64,000 nucleotides of DNA from Megachile rotundata (taxonomy: Eukaryota > Arthropoda > Insecta > Hymenoptera > Megachilidae), in contig NW_027473316.1 of the NCBI RefSeq assembly GCF_050947335.1, forward strand, positions 3,720,001 through 3,784,000, in the 5' to 3' direction. Below, in pieces: positions 24,689-38,368 of this stretch. The notes beneath the pieces are model-generated. The model was not told where the DNA came from. It saw nothing but the letters and a program-made list of their open reading frames with translations, and made no database searches. Positions within the stretch are counted from its first letter, which is position 1. The number at the start of each line of letters is the position of its first letter. A program made the translations under genes and the position numbers.

Positions 24689-26436
24689 GATGATTGTATG
24701 ATTGTGATTGTATGATTGTGATTGCATGATTGTGATTGTATGATTGTGATTGCATGATTGTGATTGCATGATTGTGATTGTATGATTGTGATTGTATGAT
24801 TGTGATTGTATGATTGTGATTGTATGATTGTGATTGCATGATTGTGATTGTATGATTGTGATTGTATGATTGTGATTGTATGATTGTGATTGTATCATTG
24901 TGATTGTATGATTGTGATTGTATGATTGTGAATGTATGATTGTGATTGTATGATTGTGATTGTATGATTGTGATTGTATGATTGTGATTGTATGATTGTG
25001 CTTGTATGATTGTGTTTGTATGATTGTGATTGTATGATTGTGATTGTATGGTTGTGATCGTATGATTGTGATCGTTTGATTGTGGTTGTATAATTATGGT
25101 TCTATTATTGTGATTGTATGATTGTGATTGCATGATTGTGATTGTATGTTTGTGATTGTATGATTGTGATCGTAACGATAGTGTTTGTTTGATTGCGATT
25201 GTATGATTGTGATTGTATGATTGTGATTGTATGATTGTGATTGTATGATTGTGATTGTATGATTGTGATTGTATGATTGTGATTGTATCATTGTGATTGT
25301 ATGATTGTGATTGTATGATTTTGATTGTATGATTGTTATAGTATGATTGTGATTGTATGATTGTGTTTGTATGAATGTATTTGGGTGATTTATATTGTAT
25401 GATTGCGATTGTATGATTGCGATCGTATGATTGTGATTCTTCGACTGCGATTGTATGATTGTGATTGTGTGATTGTGATTGTATGATTGTGATTGTATGA
25501 TTGTGATTGTATGATTGTGATTGTACGATTGTGATTGTATGCTGGTGACTGTATTATTGTGATTGTATGATTGTGAGTGTATGATTGTGATTGTATGATT
25601 GTGATTGTATGATAGTGATTGTATGATTGTGATTGTATGATTGTGATTGTATGATTGTGATTGTATGATTGTGATTGTATGATTGTGATTGTATGATTGT
25701 GATTGTATGATTGTGATTGTATGATTGTGATTGTATGATTGTGATTGTATGATTGTGATTCTATGATTATGATTGTATGATTGTGATTGTATGATTGTGA
25801 TGGTATGATTGTGGTTGTATGATTGTGATTGTATGATTGTGATTGCATGATTGTGATTGTATTATTGTGATTGTATGATTGTGAATGTATGATTGTGATT
25901 GTATGATTGTTTCTGTATAGTAGTAATTGTATGATTGTGATTGTATGATTGTGATTGTATGATTGTGATGGTATGATTGTGATTGTATGATTGTGATTGT
26001 ATGATTGTGATTGTATGATTGTGAGTGTATGATTGTGATTGTATGATTGTGATTGTATGATTGTGATTGTATGATTGTGATTGTATGATTGTGGTTGTAT
26101 GATTGTGATTGTATGATTGTGATTGTATGATTGTGATTGTATGATTGTGATTGTATGATTGTGATTGTATGATTGTGATTGTATGATTGTGATTGTAAGA
26201 TTGTGATTGTATGATTGTATTTGGGAGATTGCAATTGTATGATTGCGATTTTATGTTTGCGATTGTATGATGGTGACTGTATTATTGTGATTGTATGATT
26301 GTGATTGTATGATTGTGATTGTATGATTGTGATTGTATGATTGTGATTGTATGGTGGTGATCGTATGATTGTGATCGTTTGATTGTGGTTGTATAATTAT
26401 GGTTCTATTATTGTGATTGTATGATTGTGATTGCAT

Positions 26437-29400
26437 GATTGTGATTGTATGATTGTGATTGAATGATTGTGAGTGTATGATTGTGATTCTATGATTGTGA
26501 TTGTATGATTGTTTTTGTACGATTGTGATTGTATAGTAGTAATTGTATGATTGTCATCGTATGATTGTGATTGTATGATTGGGATTGTATGATTGTGATT
26601 GTATGATTGTTATTGTATGATTGTTATTGTATGATTGTGATTGTATGATTGTGATTGTATGATTGTGATTGTATGATTGTGATTGTATGATTGTGACTGT
26701 ATGATTGTGATTGTATGATTGTGATTGTATGATTGTGATTGTATGATTGTGATTGTATGATTGTGATTGTATGGTGGTGATCGTATGATTGTGATCGTTT
26801 GATTGTGGTTGTATAATTATGGTTCTATTATTGTGATTGTATGATTGTGATTGCATGATTGTGATTGTATGATTGCGATTGTATGATTGTGATCGTATGA
26901 TAGTGTTTGTTTGATTGCGATTGTATGATTGTGATTGTATGATTGTGATTGTATGATTGTGATTGTATGATTGTGATTGTATGATTGTGATTGTATGATT
27001 GTGATTGTATGATTGTGATTGTATGATTGTGATTGTATGATTGTGATTGTATGATTGTGATTGTATGATTGTGATTGTATGATTGTGATTGTATGATTGG
27101 GATTGTATGATTGTGATTGTATGATTGTGATTGTATGATTGTGATTGTATGATTGTAATTGTATGATTGCGATTTTATGATTGCGATTGTATGATTGTAG
27201 TCGTATGATTGTGATTGTATGACTGTGATTGTATGATTGTGATTGTATGATTGTGATTGTATGATTGTGATTGTATGATTGTGATTGTATGATTGTGATT
27301 GTATGATTGTGATTGTATGGTGGTGATCGTATGATTGTGATCGTTTGATTGTGGTTGTATAATTATGGTTCTATTATTGTGATTGTATGATTGTGATTGT
27401 ATGATTGTGATTGTATGATTGTGATTGTATGATTGTGATTGTATGATTGTGATTGTATGATTGTGATTGTATGATTGTGATTGTATGATTGTGATTGTAT
27501 GATTGTGATTGTATGATTGTGATCGTATGATTGTGATCGTATGATTGTAATCGTATAATTGTGATCGTATGATTGTGATCGTATGATTGTGATTCTATGA
27601 CTGTGATTCTATGATTGTGATTGTATGATTGTGATTGTATGCTGGTGACTGTATGATTGTGATTGTATGATTGTGATTGTATGATTGTGATTGTATGATT
27701 GTGATTGTATGATTGTGATTGTATGATTGTGATTGTATGATTGTGATTGTATGATTGTGATTGTATGATTGTGATTGTATGATTGTGATTGTATGATTGT
27801 GATTGTATGATTGTGATTGTATTATTGTGATTGTATGATTGTGATTGTATGATTGTGATTGTATGATTGTGATTGTATGATTGTGATTGTATGATTGTGA
27901 TTGTATGATTGTGATTGTATGATTGTGATTGTATGATTGTGATTGTATGACTGTGATTGTATGATTGTGATTGTATGATTGTGATTGTATGATTGTGATT
28001 GTATGATTGTGATTGCATGATTGTGATTCTATGATTGTGATTGTATGATTGTGATTGTATGATTGTGATTGTATGATTGTGATTGTATGATTGTGATTGT
28101 ATGATTGTGAATGTATGATTGTGATTGTATGATTGTGATTGTATGATTGCGATTGTATGATTGGGATTGTATGATTGCGATTGTATGATTGGGATTGTAT
28201 GATTGTGATGTATGATTGTGTTTAGGAGATTGTAATTGTATGATTGCGATTTTATGATTGTGATTGTATGATTGTGATCGTATGATTGTAATCGTATAAT
28301 TGTGATCGTATGATTGTGATCGTATGATTGTGATTCTATGATTGTGATTCTATGATTGTGATTGTATGAGTGTGATTGTATGATTGTGATTGTATGCTGG
28401 TGACTGTATTATTGTGATTGTATGATTGTGATTGTATGATTGTGATTGTATGATTGTGATTGTATGATTGTGTTTGTATGATTGTGATTGTATGATTGTA
28501 TTTGGGAGATTGTAATTGTATGATTGCGATTTTATGATTGCGATTGTATGATGGTGACTGTATTATTGTGATTGTATGATTGTGATTGTATCATCGTGAT
28601 TGAATGATTGTGAGTGTATGATTGTGTTTGTATGATTGCGATCGTATGATTGTGATTGTTTGATTGCGATTGTATGCTTGTGATTGTATGATTGTGTTTG
28701 GGAGATTGTGATTGTATGATTTTGATTGTTTGAATGTGATTGTATGATTGTGATTGTATGATTGCGTGTGTATGATTGTGATTGTATGATTGTGATCGTA
28801 TGATTGTGATTGTATGATTGTGATCGTTTGATTGTGGTTGTATAGTTATGGTTCTATTATTGTGATTGTATCATTGATCTTGTATGATTACGATCGTATG
28901 ATTGTAATTGCATGATTGTGATTGTATGATTTTGGTTGTATGATTTTGATTGTATGATTGTGATCGTATGATTGTGATTGTTTGATTTTGATTGTATGAC
29001 TCTGATTGTATGATTGTGATTGTATGATTGTGATTGTATGATTGTGATTGTATGATTGTAATTGTATGATTGCGATTTTATGTTTGCGATTGTATGATTG
29101 TAGTCGTATGATTGTGACTGTATGATTGTGATTGTATGATTGTGATTGTATGATTGTGATTGTATGGTTGTGATCGTTTGATTGTGGTTGTATAATTATG
29201 GTTCTATTATAGTGATTGTATGATTGTGATTGTATGACTGTGATTGTATGATTGTTATTGTTTGATTGGGATTGCATGATTGTGATTGTATGATTGTGAT
29301 TGTATGATTGTGATTCTATGATTGTGATTGTATGATTGTTTTTGTACGATTGTGATTGTATAGTAGTAATTGTATGATTGTCATCGTATGATTGTGATTG

Positions 29401-30976
29401 TATGATTGTGATCGTATGATAGTGTTTGTTTGATTGCGATTGTATGATTGTGATTGTATGATTGTGATTGTATGATTGTGATTGTATGATTGTGATTGTA
29501 TGATTGTGATTGTATGATTGTGATTTTATGATTGTGATTTTATGATTGTGATTGTATGATTGTGATTGTATGATTGTGATTGTATGATTGTGATTGTATG
29601 GTGGTGATCGTATGATTGTGATCGTTTGATTGTGGTTTTATAATTATGGTCCTATTATTGTGATTGTAGTATTGTGATTGCATGATTGTGATTGTATGAT
29701 TGTAATTGTATGATTGTGATCGTATGATAGTGTTTGTTTGATTGCGATTGTATGATTGTGATTGTATGATTCTGATTGTATGATTGTGATTGTATGATTG
29801 TGATTGTATGATTGTGATTGTATGATTGTGATTGTATGATTGGGATTGTATGATTGTGATTGTATGATTGTGGTTGTATGATTGTGATTGTATGATTGTG
29901 ATTGTATGATTGTGATTGTATGATTGTGATTGTATGATTGTGATTGAATGATTGTGAGTGTATGATTGTGTTTTTACGATTGCGATCGTATGATTGTGAT
30001 TGTTTGATTGCGATTGTATGATTGTGATTGTATGATTGTGTTTGGGAGATTGTGATTGTATGATTTTGATTGTTTGAATGTGATTGTATGATTGTGATTG
30101 TATGATTGCGTGTGTATGATTGTGATTGTATGATTGTGATCGTATGATTGTGATTGTATGATTGTGATCGTTTGATTGTGGTTGTATAGTTATGGTTCTA
30201 TTATTGTGATTGTGTCATTGATCTTGTATGATTACGATCGTATGATCGTAATTGCATGATTGTGATTGTATGATTTTGATTGTATGATTGTGATTGTATG
30301 GTGGTGATCGTATGATTGTGATCGTTTGATTGTGGTTGTATAATTATGGTTCTATTATTGTGATTGTATGATTGTGATTGTATGATTGTGATTGAATGAT
30401 TGTGATTGTATGATTGTGATTGTATGATTGTGATTGTATGATTGTGATTGTATGATTGTGATTGTATGATTGTGATTGTATGATTGTGATTGTATGACTG
30501 TGATTGTATGATTGTGATTGTATGATTGTGATTGTATGATTGTGATCGTATGATTGTAATCGTATAATTGTGATCGTATGATTGTGATCGTATGATTGTG
30601 ATTCTATGATTGTGATTCTATGATTGTGATTGTATGATTGTGATTGTATGCTGGTGACTGTATTATTGTGATTGTATGATAGTGATTGTATGATTGTGAT
30701 TGTATGATTGTGATTGTATGATTGTGATTGTATGATTGTGATTGTATGATTGTGATTGTATGATTGTGATTGTATGGTGGTGATCGTATGATTGTGATCG
30801 TTTGATTGTGGTTGTATAATTATGGTTCTATTATTGTGATTGTATGATTGTGATTGCATGATTGTGATTGTATGATTGTGATTGAATGATTGTGAGTGTG
30901 TGATTGTGATTCTATGATTGTGATTGTATGATTGTTTTTGTACGATTGTGATTGTATAGTAGTAATTGTATGATTG
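26437..30976. repeat. Family B higher-order repeat, copy 1 (4.4 kb)
   Basis: From GTCATCG at 26553 to the same marker at 30976 is 4,423 bp, which fits 316 units of which one is the 13-mer GTGATGTATG. Ordered markers: a GTTATTG doublet near 26608; GTATAATTATGGTTC; GATAGTGTTTG; GTAGTCG; a GATCG/GTAATCG group; a long clean stretch; GTGTTTAGGAGATTG (28218); TTTGGGAGATTGTAATTG; GTATCATCG; GTGTTTGGGAG (28694); GCGTGTG; GTATAGTTATGGTTC with GATTACGATCG; GACTCTG; GGTCCTATTATTG with GTAGTATTG (29649-29673); and GTTTTTACGATTGCG. No gene is present. Confidence 0.8.
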
Positions 30977-33900
30977 TCATCGTATGATTGTGATTGTATG
31001 ATTGGGATTGTATGATTGTGATTGTATGATTGTTATTGTATGATTGTTATTGTATGATTGTGATTGTATGATTGTGATTGTATGATTGTGATTGTATGAT
31101 TGTGATTGTATGATTGTGACTGTATGATTGTGATTGTATGATTGTGATTGTATGATTGTGATTGTATGATTGTGATTGTATGATTGTGATTGTATGGTGG
31201 TGATCGTATGATTGTGATCGTTTGATTGTGGTTGTATAATTATGGTTCTATTATTGTGATTGTAGGATTGTGATTGCATGATTGTGATTGTATGATTGCG
31301 ATTGTATGATTGTGATCGTATGATAGTGTTTGTTTGATTGCGATTGTATGATTGTGATTGTATGATTGTGATTGTATGATTGTGATTGTATGATTGTGAT
31401 TGTATGATTGTGATTGTATGATTGTGATTGTATGATTGTGTTTGTATGATTGTGATTGTATGATTGTGATTGTATGATTGTGATTGTATGATTGGGATTG
31501 TATGATTGTGATTGTATGATTGTGATTGTATGATTGTGATTGTATGATTGTAATTGTATGATTGCGATTTTATGATTGCGATTGTATGATTGTAGTCGTA
31601 TGATTGTGATTGTATGATTGTGATTGTATGATTGTGATTGTATGATTGTGATTGTATGATTGTGATTGTATGATTGTGATTGTATGATTGTGATTGTATG
31701 ATTGTGATTGTATGATTGTGATTGTATGATTGTGATTGTATGATTGTGATTGTATGATTGTGATTGTATGATTGTGATTGTATGGTGGTGATCGTATGAT
31801 TGTGATCGTTTGATTGTGGTTGTATAATTATGGTTCTATTATTGTGATTGTATGATTGTGATTGTATGATTGTGATTGTATGATTGTGATTGTATGATTG
31901 TGATTGTATGATTGTGATTGTATGATTGTGATTGTATGATTGTGATTGTATGATTGTGATTGTATGATTGTGATCGTATGATTGTGATCGTATGATTGTA
32001 ATCGTATAATTGTGATCGTATGATTGTGATCGTATGATTGTGATTCTATGACTGTGATTCTATGATTGTGATTGTATGATTGTGATTGTATGCTGGTGAC
32101 TGTATGATTGTGATTGTATGATTGTGATTGTATGATTGTGATTGTATGATTGTGATTGTATGATTGTGATTGTATGATTGTGATTGTATGATTGTGATTG
32201 TATGATTGTGATTGTATGATTGTGATTGTATGATTGTGATTGTATGATTGTGATTGTATGATTGTGATTGTATTATTGTGATTGTATGATTGTGATTGTA
32301 TGATTGTGATTGTATGATTGTGATTGTATGATTGTGATTGTATGATTGTGATTGTATGATTGTGATTGTATGATTGTGATTGTATGATTGTGATTGTATG
32401 ATTGTGATTGTATGATTGTGATTGTATGATTGTGATTGTATGACTGTGATTGTATGATTGTGATTGTATGATTGTGATTGTATGATTGTGATTGTATGAT
32501 TGTGATTGCATGATTGTGATTCTATGATTGTGATTGTATGATTGTGATTGTATGATTGTGATTGTATGATTGTGATTGTATGATTGTGATTGTATGATTG
32601 TGATTGTATGATTGTGAATGTATGATTGTGATTGTATGATTGTGATTGTATGATTGCGATTGTATGATTGGGATTGTATGATTGCGATTGTATGATTGGG
32701 ATTGTATGATTGTGATGTATGATTGTGTTTAGGAGATTGTAATTGTATGATTGCGATTTTATGATTGTGATTGTATGATTGTGATCGTATGATTGTAATC
32801 GTATAATTGTGATCGTATGATTGTGATCGTATGATTGTGATTCTATGATTGTGATTCTATGATTGTGATTGTATGAGTGTGATTGTATGATTGTGATTGT
32901 ATGCTGGTGACTGTATTATTGTGATTGTATGATTGTGATTGTATGATTGTGATTGTATGATTGTGATTGTATGATTGTGATTGTATCATCGTGATTGAAT
33001 GATTGTGAGTGTATGATTGTGTTTGTATGATTGCGATCGTATGATTGTGATTGTTTGATTGCGATTGTATGCTTGTGATTGTATGATTGTGTTTGGGAGA
33101 TTGTGATTGTATGATTTTGATTGTTTGAATGTGATTGTATGATTGTGATTGTATGATTGCGTGTGTATGATTGTGATTGTATGATTGTGATCGTATGATT
33201 GTGATTGTATGATTGTGATCGTTTGATTGTGGTTGTATAGTTATGGTTCTATTATTGTGATTGTATCATTGATCTTGTATGATTACGATCGTATGATTGT
33301 AATTGCATGATTGTGATTGTATGATTTTGGTTGTATGATTTTGATTGTATGATTGTGATCGTATGATTGTGATTGTTTGATTTTGATTGTATGACTCTGA
33401 TTGTATGATTGTGATTGTATGATTGTGATTGTATGATTGTGATTGTATGATTGTAATTGTATGATTGCGATTTTATGATTGCGATTGTATGATTGTAGTC
33501 GTATGATTGTGACTGTATGATTGTGATTGTATGATTGTGATTGTATGATTGTGATTGTATGGTTGTGATCGTTTGATTGTGGTTGTATAATTATGGTTCT
33601 ATTATAGTGATTGTATGATTGTGATTGTATGACTGTGATTGTATGATTGTTATTGTTTGATTGGGATTGTATGATTGTGATTGTATGATTGTGATTGTAT
33701 GATTGTGATTCTATGATTGTGATTGTATGATTGTTTTTGTACGATTGTGATTGTATAGTAGTAATTGTATGATTGTCATCGTATGATTGTGATTGTATGA
33801 TTGTGATCGTATGATAGTGTTTGTTTGATTGCGATTGTATGATTGTGATTGTATGATTGTGATTGTATGATTGTGATTGTATGATTGTGATTGTATGATT

Positions 33901-34760
33901 GTGATTGTATGATTGTGATTTTATGATTGTGATTGTATGATTGTGATTGTATGATTGTGATTGTATGATTGTGATTGTATGGTGGTGATCGTATGATTGT
34001 GATCGTTTGATTGTGGTTTTATAATTATGGTCCTATTATTGTGATTGTAGTATTGTGATTGCATGATTGTGATTGTATGATTGTAATTGTATGATTGTGA
34101 TCGTATGATAGTGTTTGTTTGATTGCGATTGTATGATTGTGATTGTATGATTCTGATTGTATGATTGTGATTGTATGATTGTGATTGTATGATTGTGATT
34201 GTATGATTGTGATTGTATGATTGGGATTGTATGATTGTGATTGTATGATTGTGGTTGTATGATTGTGATTGTATGATTGTGATTGTATGATTGTGATTGT
34301 ATGATTGTGATTGTATGATTGTGATTGAATGATTGTGAGTGTATGATTGTGTTTTTACGATTGCGATCGTATGATTGTGATTGTTTGATTGCGATTGTAT
34401 GATTGTGATTGTATGATTGTGTTTGGGAGATTGTGATTGTATGATTTTGATTGTTTGAATGTGATTGTATGATTGTGATTGTATGATTGCGTGTGTATGA
34501 TTGTGATTGTATGATTGTGATCGTATGATTGTGATTGTATGATTGTGATCGTTTGATAGTGGTTGTATAGTTATGGTTCTATTATTGTGATTGTGTCATT
34601 GATCTTGTATGATTACGATCGTATGATCGTAATTGCATGATTGTGATTGTATGATTTTGATTGTATGATTGTGATTGTATGGTGGTGATCGTATGATTGT
34701 GATCGTTTGATTGTGGTTGTATAATTATGGTTCTATTATTGTGATTGTATGATTGTGATT
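30977..34760. repeat. Family B higher-order repeat, copy 2
   Basis: Follows copy 1 marker by marker at offsets of 4,423 (start), 4,507 (GTGTTTAGGAG at 32725), 4,395 (GTGTTTGGGAG at 33089) and 4,381 (CCTATTATTG at 34032). The drop of 112 bp (8 units) between the second and third removes the TTTGGGAGATTGTAATTG segment present in copy 1. Correspondence ends near 34760, where copy 1 has GATTGAATG and this copy continues with a new GTATAGTTATGGTTC group. Confidence 0.8.
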
Positions 34761-37700
34761 GCATGATTGTGATTGTATGATTGTGATTGTATGATTGTGA
34801 TTGTATGATTGTGATTGTATGATTGTGATTGTATGATTGTGATTGTATGACTGTGATTGTATGATTGTGATTGTATGATTGTGATTGTATGATTGTGATC
34901 GTATGATTGTGATTGTATGATTGTGATCGTTTGATTGTGGTTGTATAGTTATGGTTCTATTACTGTGATTGTATCATTGATCTTGTATGATTACGATCGT
35001 ATGATTGTAATTGCATGATTGTGATTGTATGATTTTGGTTGTATGGTTTTGATTGTATGATTGTGATCGTATGATTGTGATTGTTTGATTTTGATTGTAT
35101 GACTCTGATTGTATGATTGTGATTGTATGATTGTGATTGTATGATTGTGATTGTATGATTGTAATTGTATGATTGCGATTTTATGATTGTGATTGTATGA
35201 TTGTAGTCGTATGATTGTGATTGTATGATTGTGATTGTATGATTGTGATTGTATGATTGTGATTGTATGGTTGTGATCGTTTGATTGTGGTTGTATAATT
35301 ATGGTTCTATTATAGTGATTGTATGATTGTGATTGTATGACTGTGATTGTATGATTGTTATGGTTTGATTGGGATTGTATGATTGTGATTGTATGATTGT
35401 GATTGTATGATTGTGATTGTATGATTGTGATTGTATGATTGTGATTGAATGATTGTGAGTGTATGATTGTGATTCTATGATTGTGATTGTATGATTGTTT
35501 TTGTACGATTGTGATTGTATAGTAGTAATTGTATGATTGTCATCGTATGATTGTGATTGTATGATTGTGATCGTATGATAGTGTTTGTTTGATTGCGATT
35601 GTATGATTGTGATTGTATGATTGTGATTGTATGATTGTGATTGTATGATTGTGATTGTATGATTGTGATTGTATGATTGTGATTGTATGATCGTGATTGA
35701 ATGATTGTGAGTGTATGATTGTGTTTGTACGATTGCGATCGTATGATTGTGATTGTTTGATTGCGATTGTATGATTGTGATTGTATGATTGTGTTTGGGA
35801 GATTGTGATTGTATGATTTTGATTGTTTGAATGTGATTGTATGATTGTGATTGTATGATTGCGTGTGTATGATTGTGATTGTATGATTGTGATCGTATGA
35901 TTGTGATTGTATGACTGTGATCGTTTGATTGTGGTTGTATAGTTATGGTTCTATTATTGTGATTGTATCATTGATCTTGTATGATTACGATCGTATGATT
36001 GTAATTGCATGATTGTGATTGTATGATTTTGATTGTATGATTTTGATTGTATGATTGTGATCGTATGATTGTGATTGTTTGATTTTGATTGTATGACTGT
36101 GATTGTATGATTGTGATTGTATGATTGTGATTGTATGATTGTGATTGTATGGTCGTGATCGTATGATTGTGATTGTATGATTATGATTGTATGATTGTGA
36201 TTGTATGATTGTGATTGTATGATTGTGATTGTATGATTGTGATTGTATGATTGTGATTGTATGATTGTGATTGTATGATTGTTTCTGTATAGTAGTAATT
36301 GTATGATTGTCATCGTATGATTGTGATTGTATGATTGTGATTGTATGATTGTGATGGTATGATTGTAATTGTATGATTGTGACTGTATGATTGTGATTGT
36401 ATGATTGTGATTGTATGATTGTGATTGTATGACTGTGAATGTATGATTGTGATTGTATGATTGTGATTGTATGATTGTGTTTAGGAGATTGTAATTGTAT
36501 GATTGCGATTTTATGATTGTGATTGTATGATTGTGATCGTATGATTGTGATCGTATGATTGTGATTCTATGATTGTGATTCTATGATTGTGATTGTATGA
36601 TTGTGATTGTATGATTGTGATTGTATGATTGTGATTGTATGATTGTGATTGTATGCTGGTGACTGTATTAGTGTGATTGTATGATTGTGATTGTATGATT
36701 GTGATTGTATGATTGTGATTGCATGATTGTGATTGTATGATTGTGATTGTATGATTGTATTTGGGAGATTGTAATTGTATGATTGCGATTTTATGATTGT
36801 GATTGTATTGATTGTGATCGTATGATTGTAATCGTATAATAGTGATCGTATGATTGTGATCGTATGATTGTGATTCTATGATTGTGATTTTATGATTGTG
36901 ATTGTATGATTGTAGTCGTATGATTGTGATTGTATGATTGTGATTGTATGATTGTGATTGTATGATTGTGATTGTATGATTGTGATTGTATGGTTGTGAT
37001 CGTTTGATTGTGGTTGTATAATTATGGTTCTATTATAGTGATTGTATGATTGTGATTGTATGACTGTGATTGTATGATTGTTATTGTTTGATTGGGATTG
37101 TATGATTGTGAATGTATGATTGTGATTGTATGATTGTGATTGTATGATTGTGATTGAATGATTGTGAGTGTATGATTGTGATTCTATGATTGTGATTGTA
37201 TGATTGTTTTTGTACGATTGTGATTGTATAGTAGTAATTGTATGATTGTCATCGTATGATTGTGATTGTATGATTGTGATTGTATGATCGTGATTGTATG
37301 ATTGTGATTGTATGATTGTGATTGTATGATTGTGATTGTATGATTGTGATTGTATGATTGTGATTGTATGATTGTGATTGTATGATTGTGATTGTATGAT
37401 TGTGATTGTATGATTGTGATTGTATGATTGTGATTGTATGATTGTGATTGTATGATTGTGATTGTATGATTGTGATTGTATGATTGTGATTGTATGATTG
37501 TGATTGTATGATTGTGATTGTATGATTGTGATTGTATGATTGTGATTGTATGATTGTGATTGTATGATTGTGATTGTATGATTGTGATTGTATGATTGTG
37601 ATTGTATGATGATGATTGTATGATTGTGATTGTATGATTGTGATTGTATGATTGTGATTGTATGAATGTGATTGTATGATTGTGATTGTATGATTGTGAT

Positions 37701-38368
37701 TGTATGATTGTGATTGTATGATTGTGATTGTATGATTGTATTTGGGAGATTGTAATTGTATGATTGCGATTTTATGTTTGCGATTGTATGATGGTGACTG
37801 TATTATTGTGATTGTATGATTGTGATTGTATGATTGTGATTTTATGATTGTGATTTTATGATTATGATTGTATGATTGTGGTTGTATGATTGTGATTGCA
37901 TGATTGCGATTGTATGATTGTGATTGTATGATTGTGATTGTATGATTGTGATTGTATGATTGTGAATGTATGATTGTGATTGTATGATTGTTTTTGTATA
38001 GAAATAATTGTATGATTGTTATTGTATGATTGTGATTGTATGATTGTGATTGTATGACTGTGATTGTATGATTGTTATTGTATGATTGTGATTGTATGGT
38101 TGTGATCGTTTGATTGTGGTTGTATAATTATGGTTCTATTATAGTGATTGTATGATTGTGATTGTATGACTGTGATTGTATGATTGTTATTGTTTGATTG
38201 GGATTGTATGATTGTGATTGTATGATTGTGATTGTATGATTGTGATTGTATGATTGTGATTGTATGATTGTGATTGAATGATTGTGAATGTATGATTGTG
38301 ATTCTATGATTGTGATTGTATGATTGTTTTTGTACGATTGTGATTGTATAGTAGTAATTGTATGATTG
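34761..38368. repeat. Family B mosaic block
   Basis: Contains GTATAGTTATGGTTC with GATTACGATCG (34941-35000), GTTATGGTTTG at 35357, GTTTTTGTACG near 35507, GTGTTTGGGAG at 35791, GGTCGTGATCG at 36151 and TTTCTG near 36272. It also has GTGTTTAGGAG near 36477, the 15-mer GTATTGATTG at 36805, a 23-unit clean run at about 37290-37610, TTTGGGAGATTG near 37741, and a unit seen only here, GTATAGAAATAATTG near 37987. Much of the order recurs about 21.2-21.5 kb downstream. No gene is present. Confidence 0.75.

Larger units (their letters stand above)
22754..26436. repeat. 3.7-kb segmental duplication, right copy
   Basis: Partner of 16217-19255 with the same marker order. It starts with a shortened module A (22754-23495, 742 bp), continues through the second half of module D (to GATCATATG at 24014), a GATCG cluster near 24110-24165, the very long clean run at 24277-24688 and GTAACG at 25172. 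It then carries about 670 bp absent from the left copy (with TTCGACTGCG near 25439), then GTAAGATTG (26195) and TTTGGGAGATTG. It ends at the transition to the family B HOR. Confidence 0.8.
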
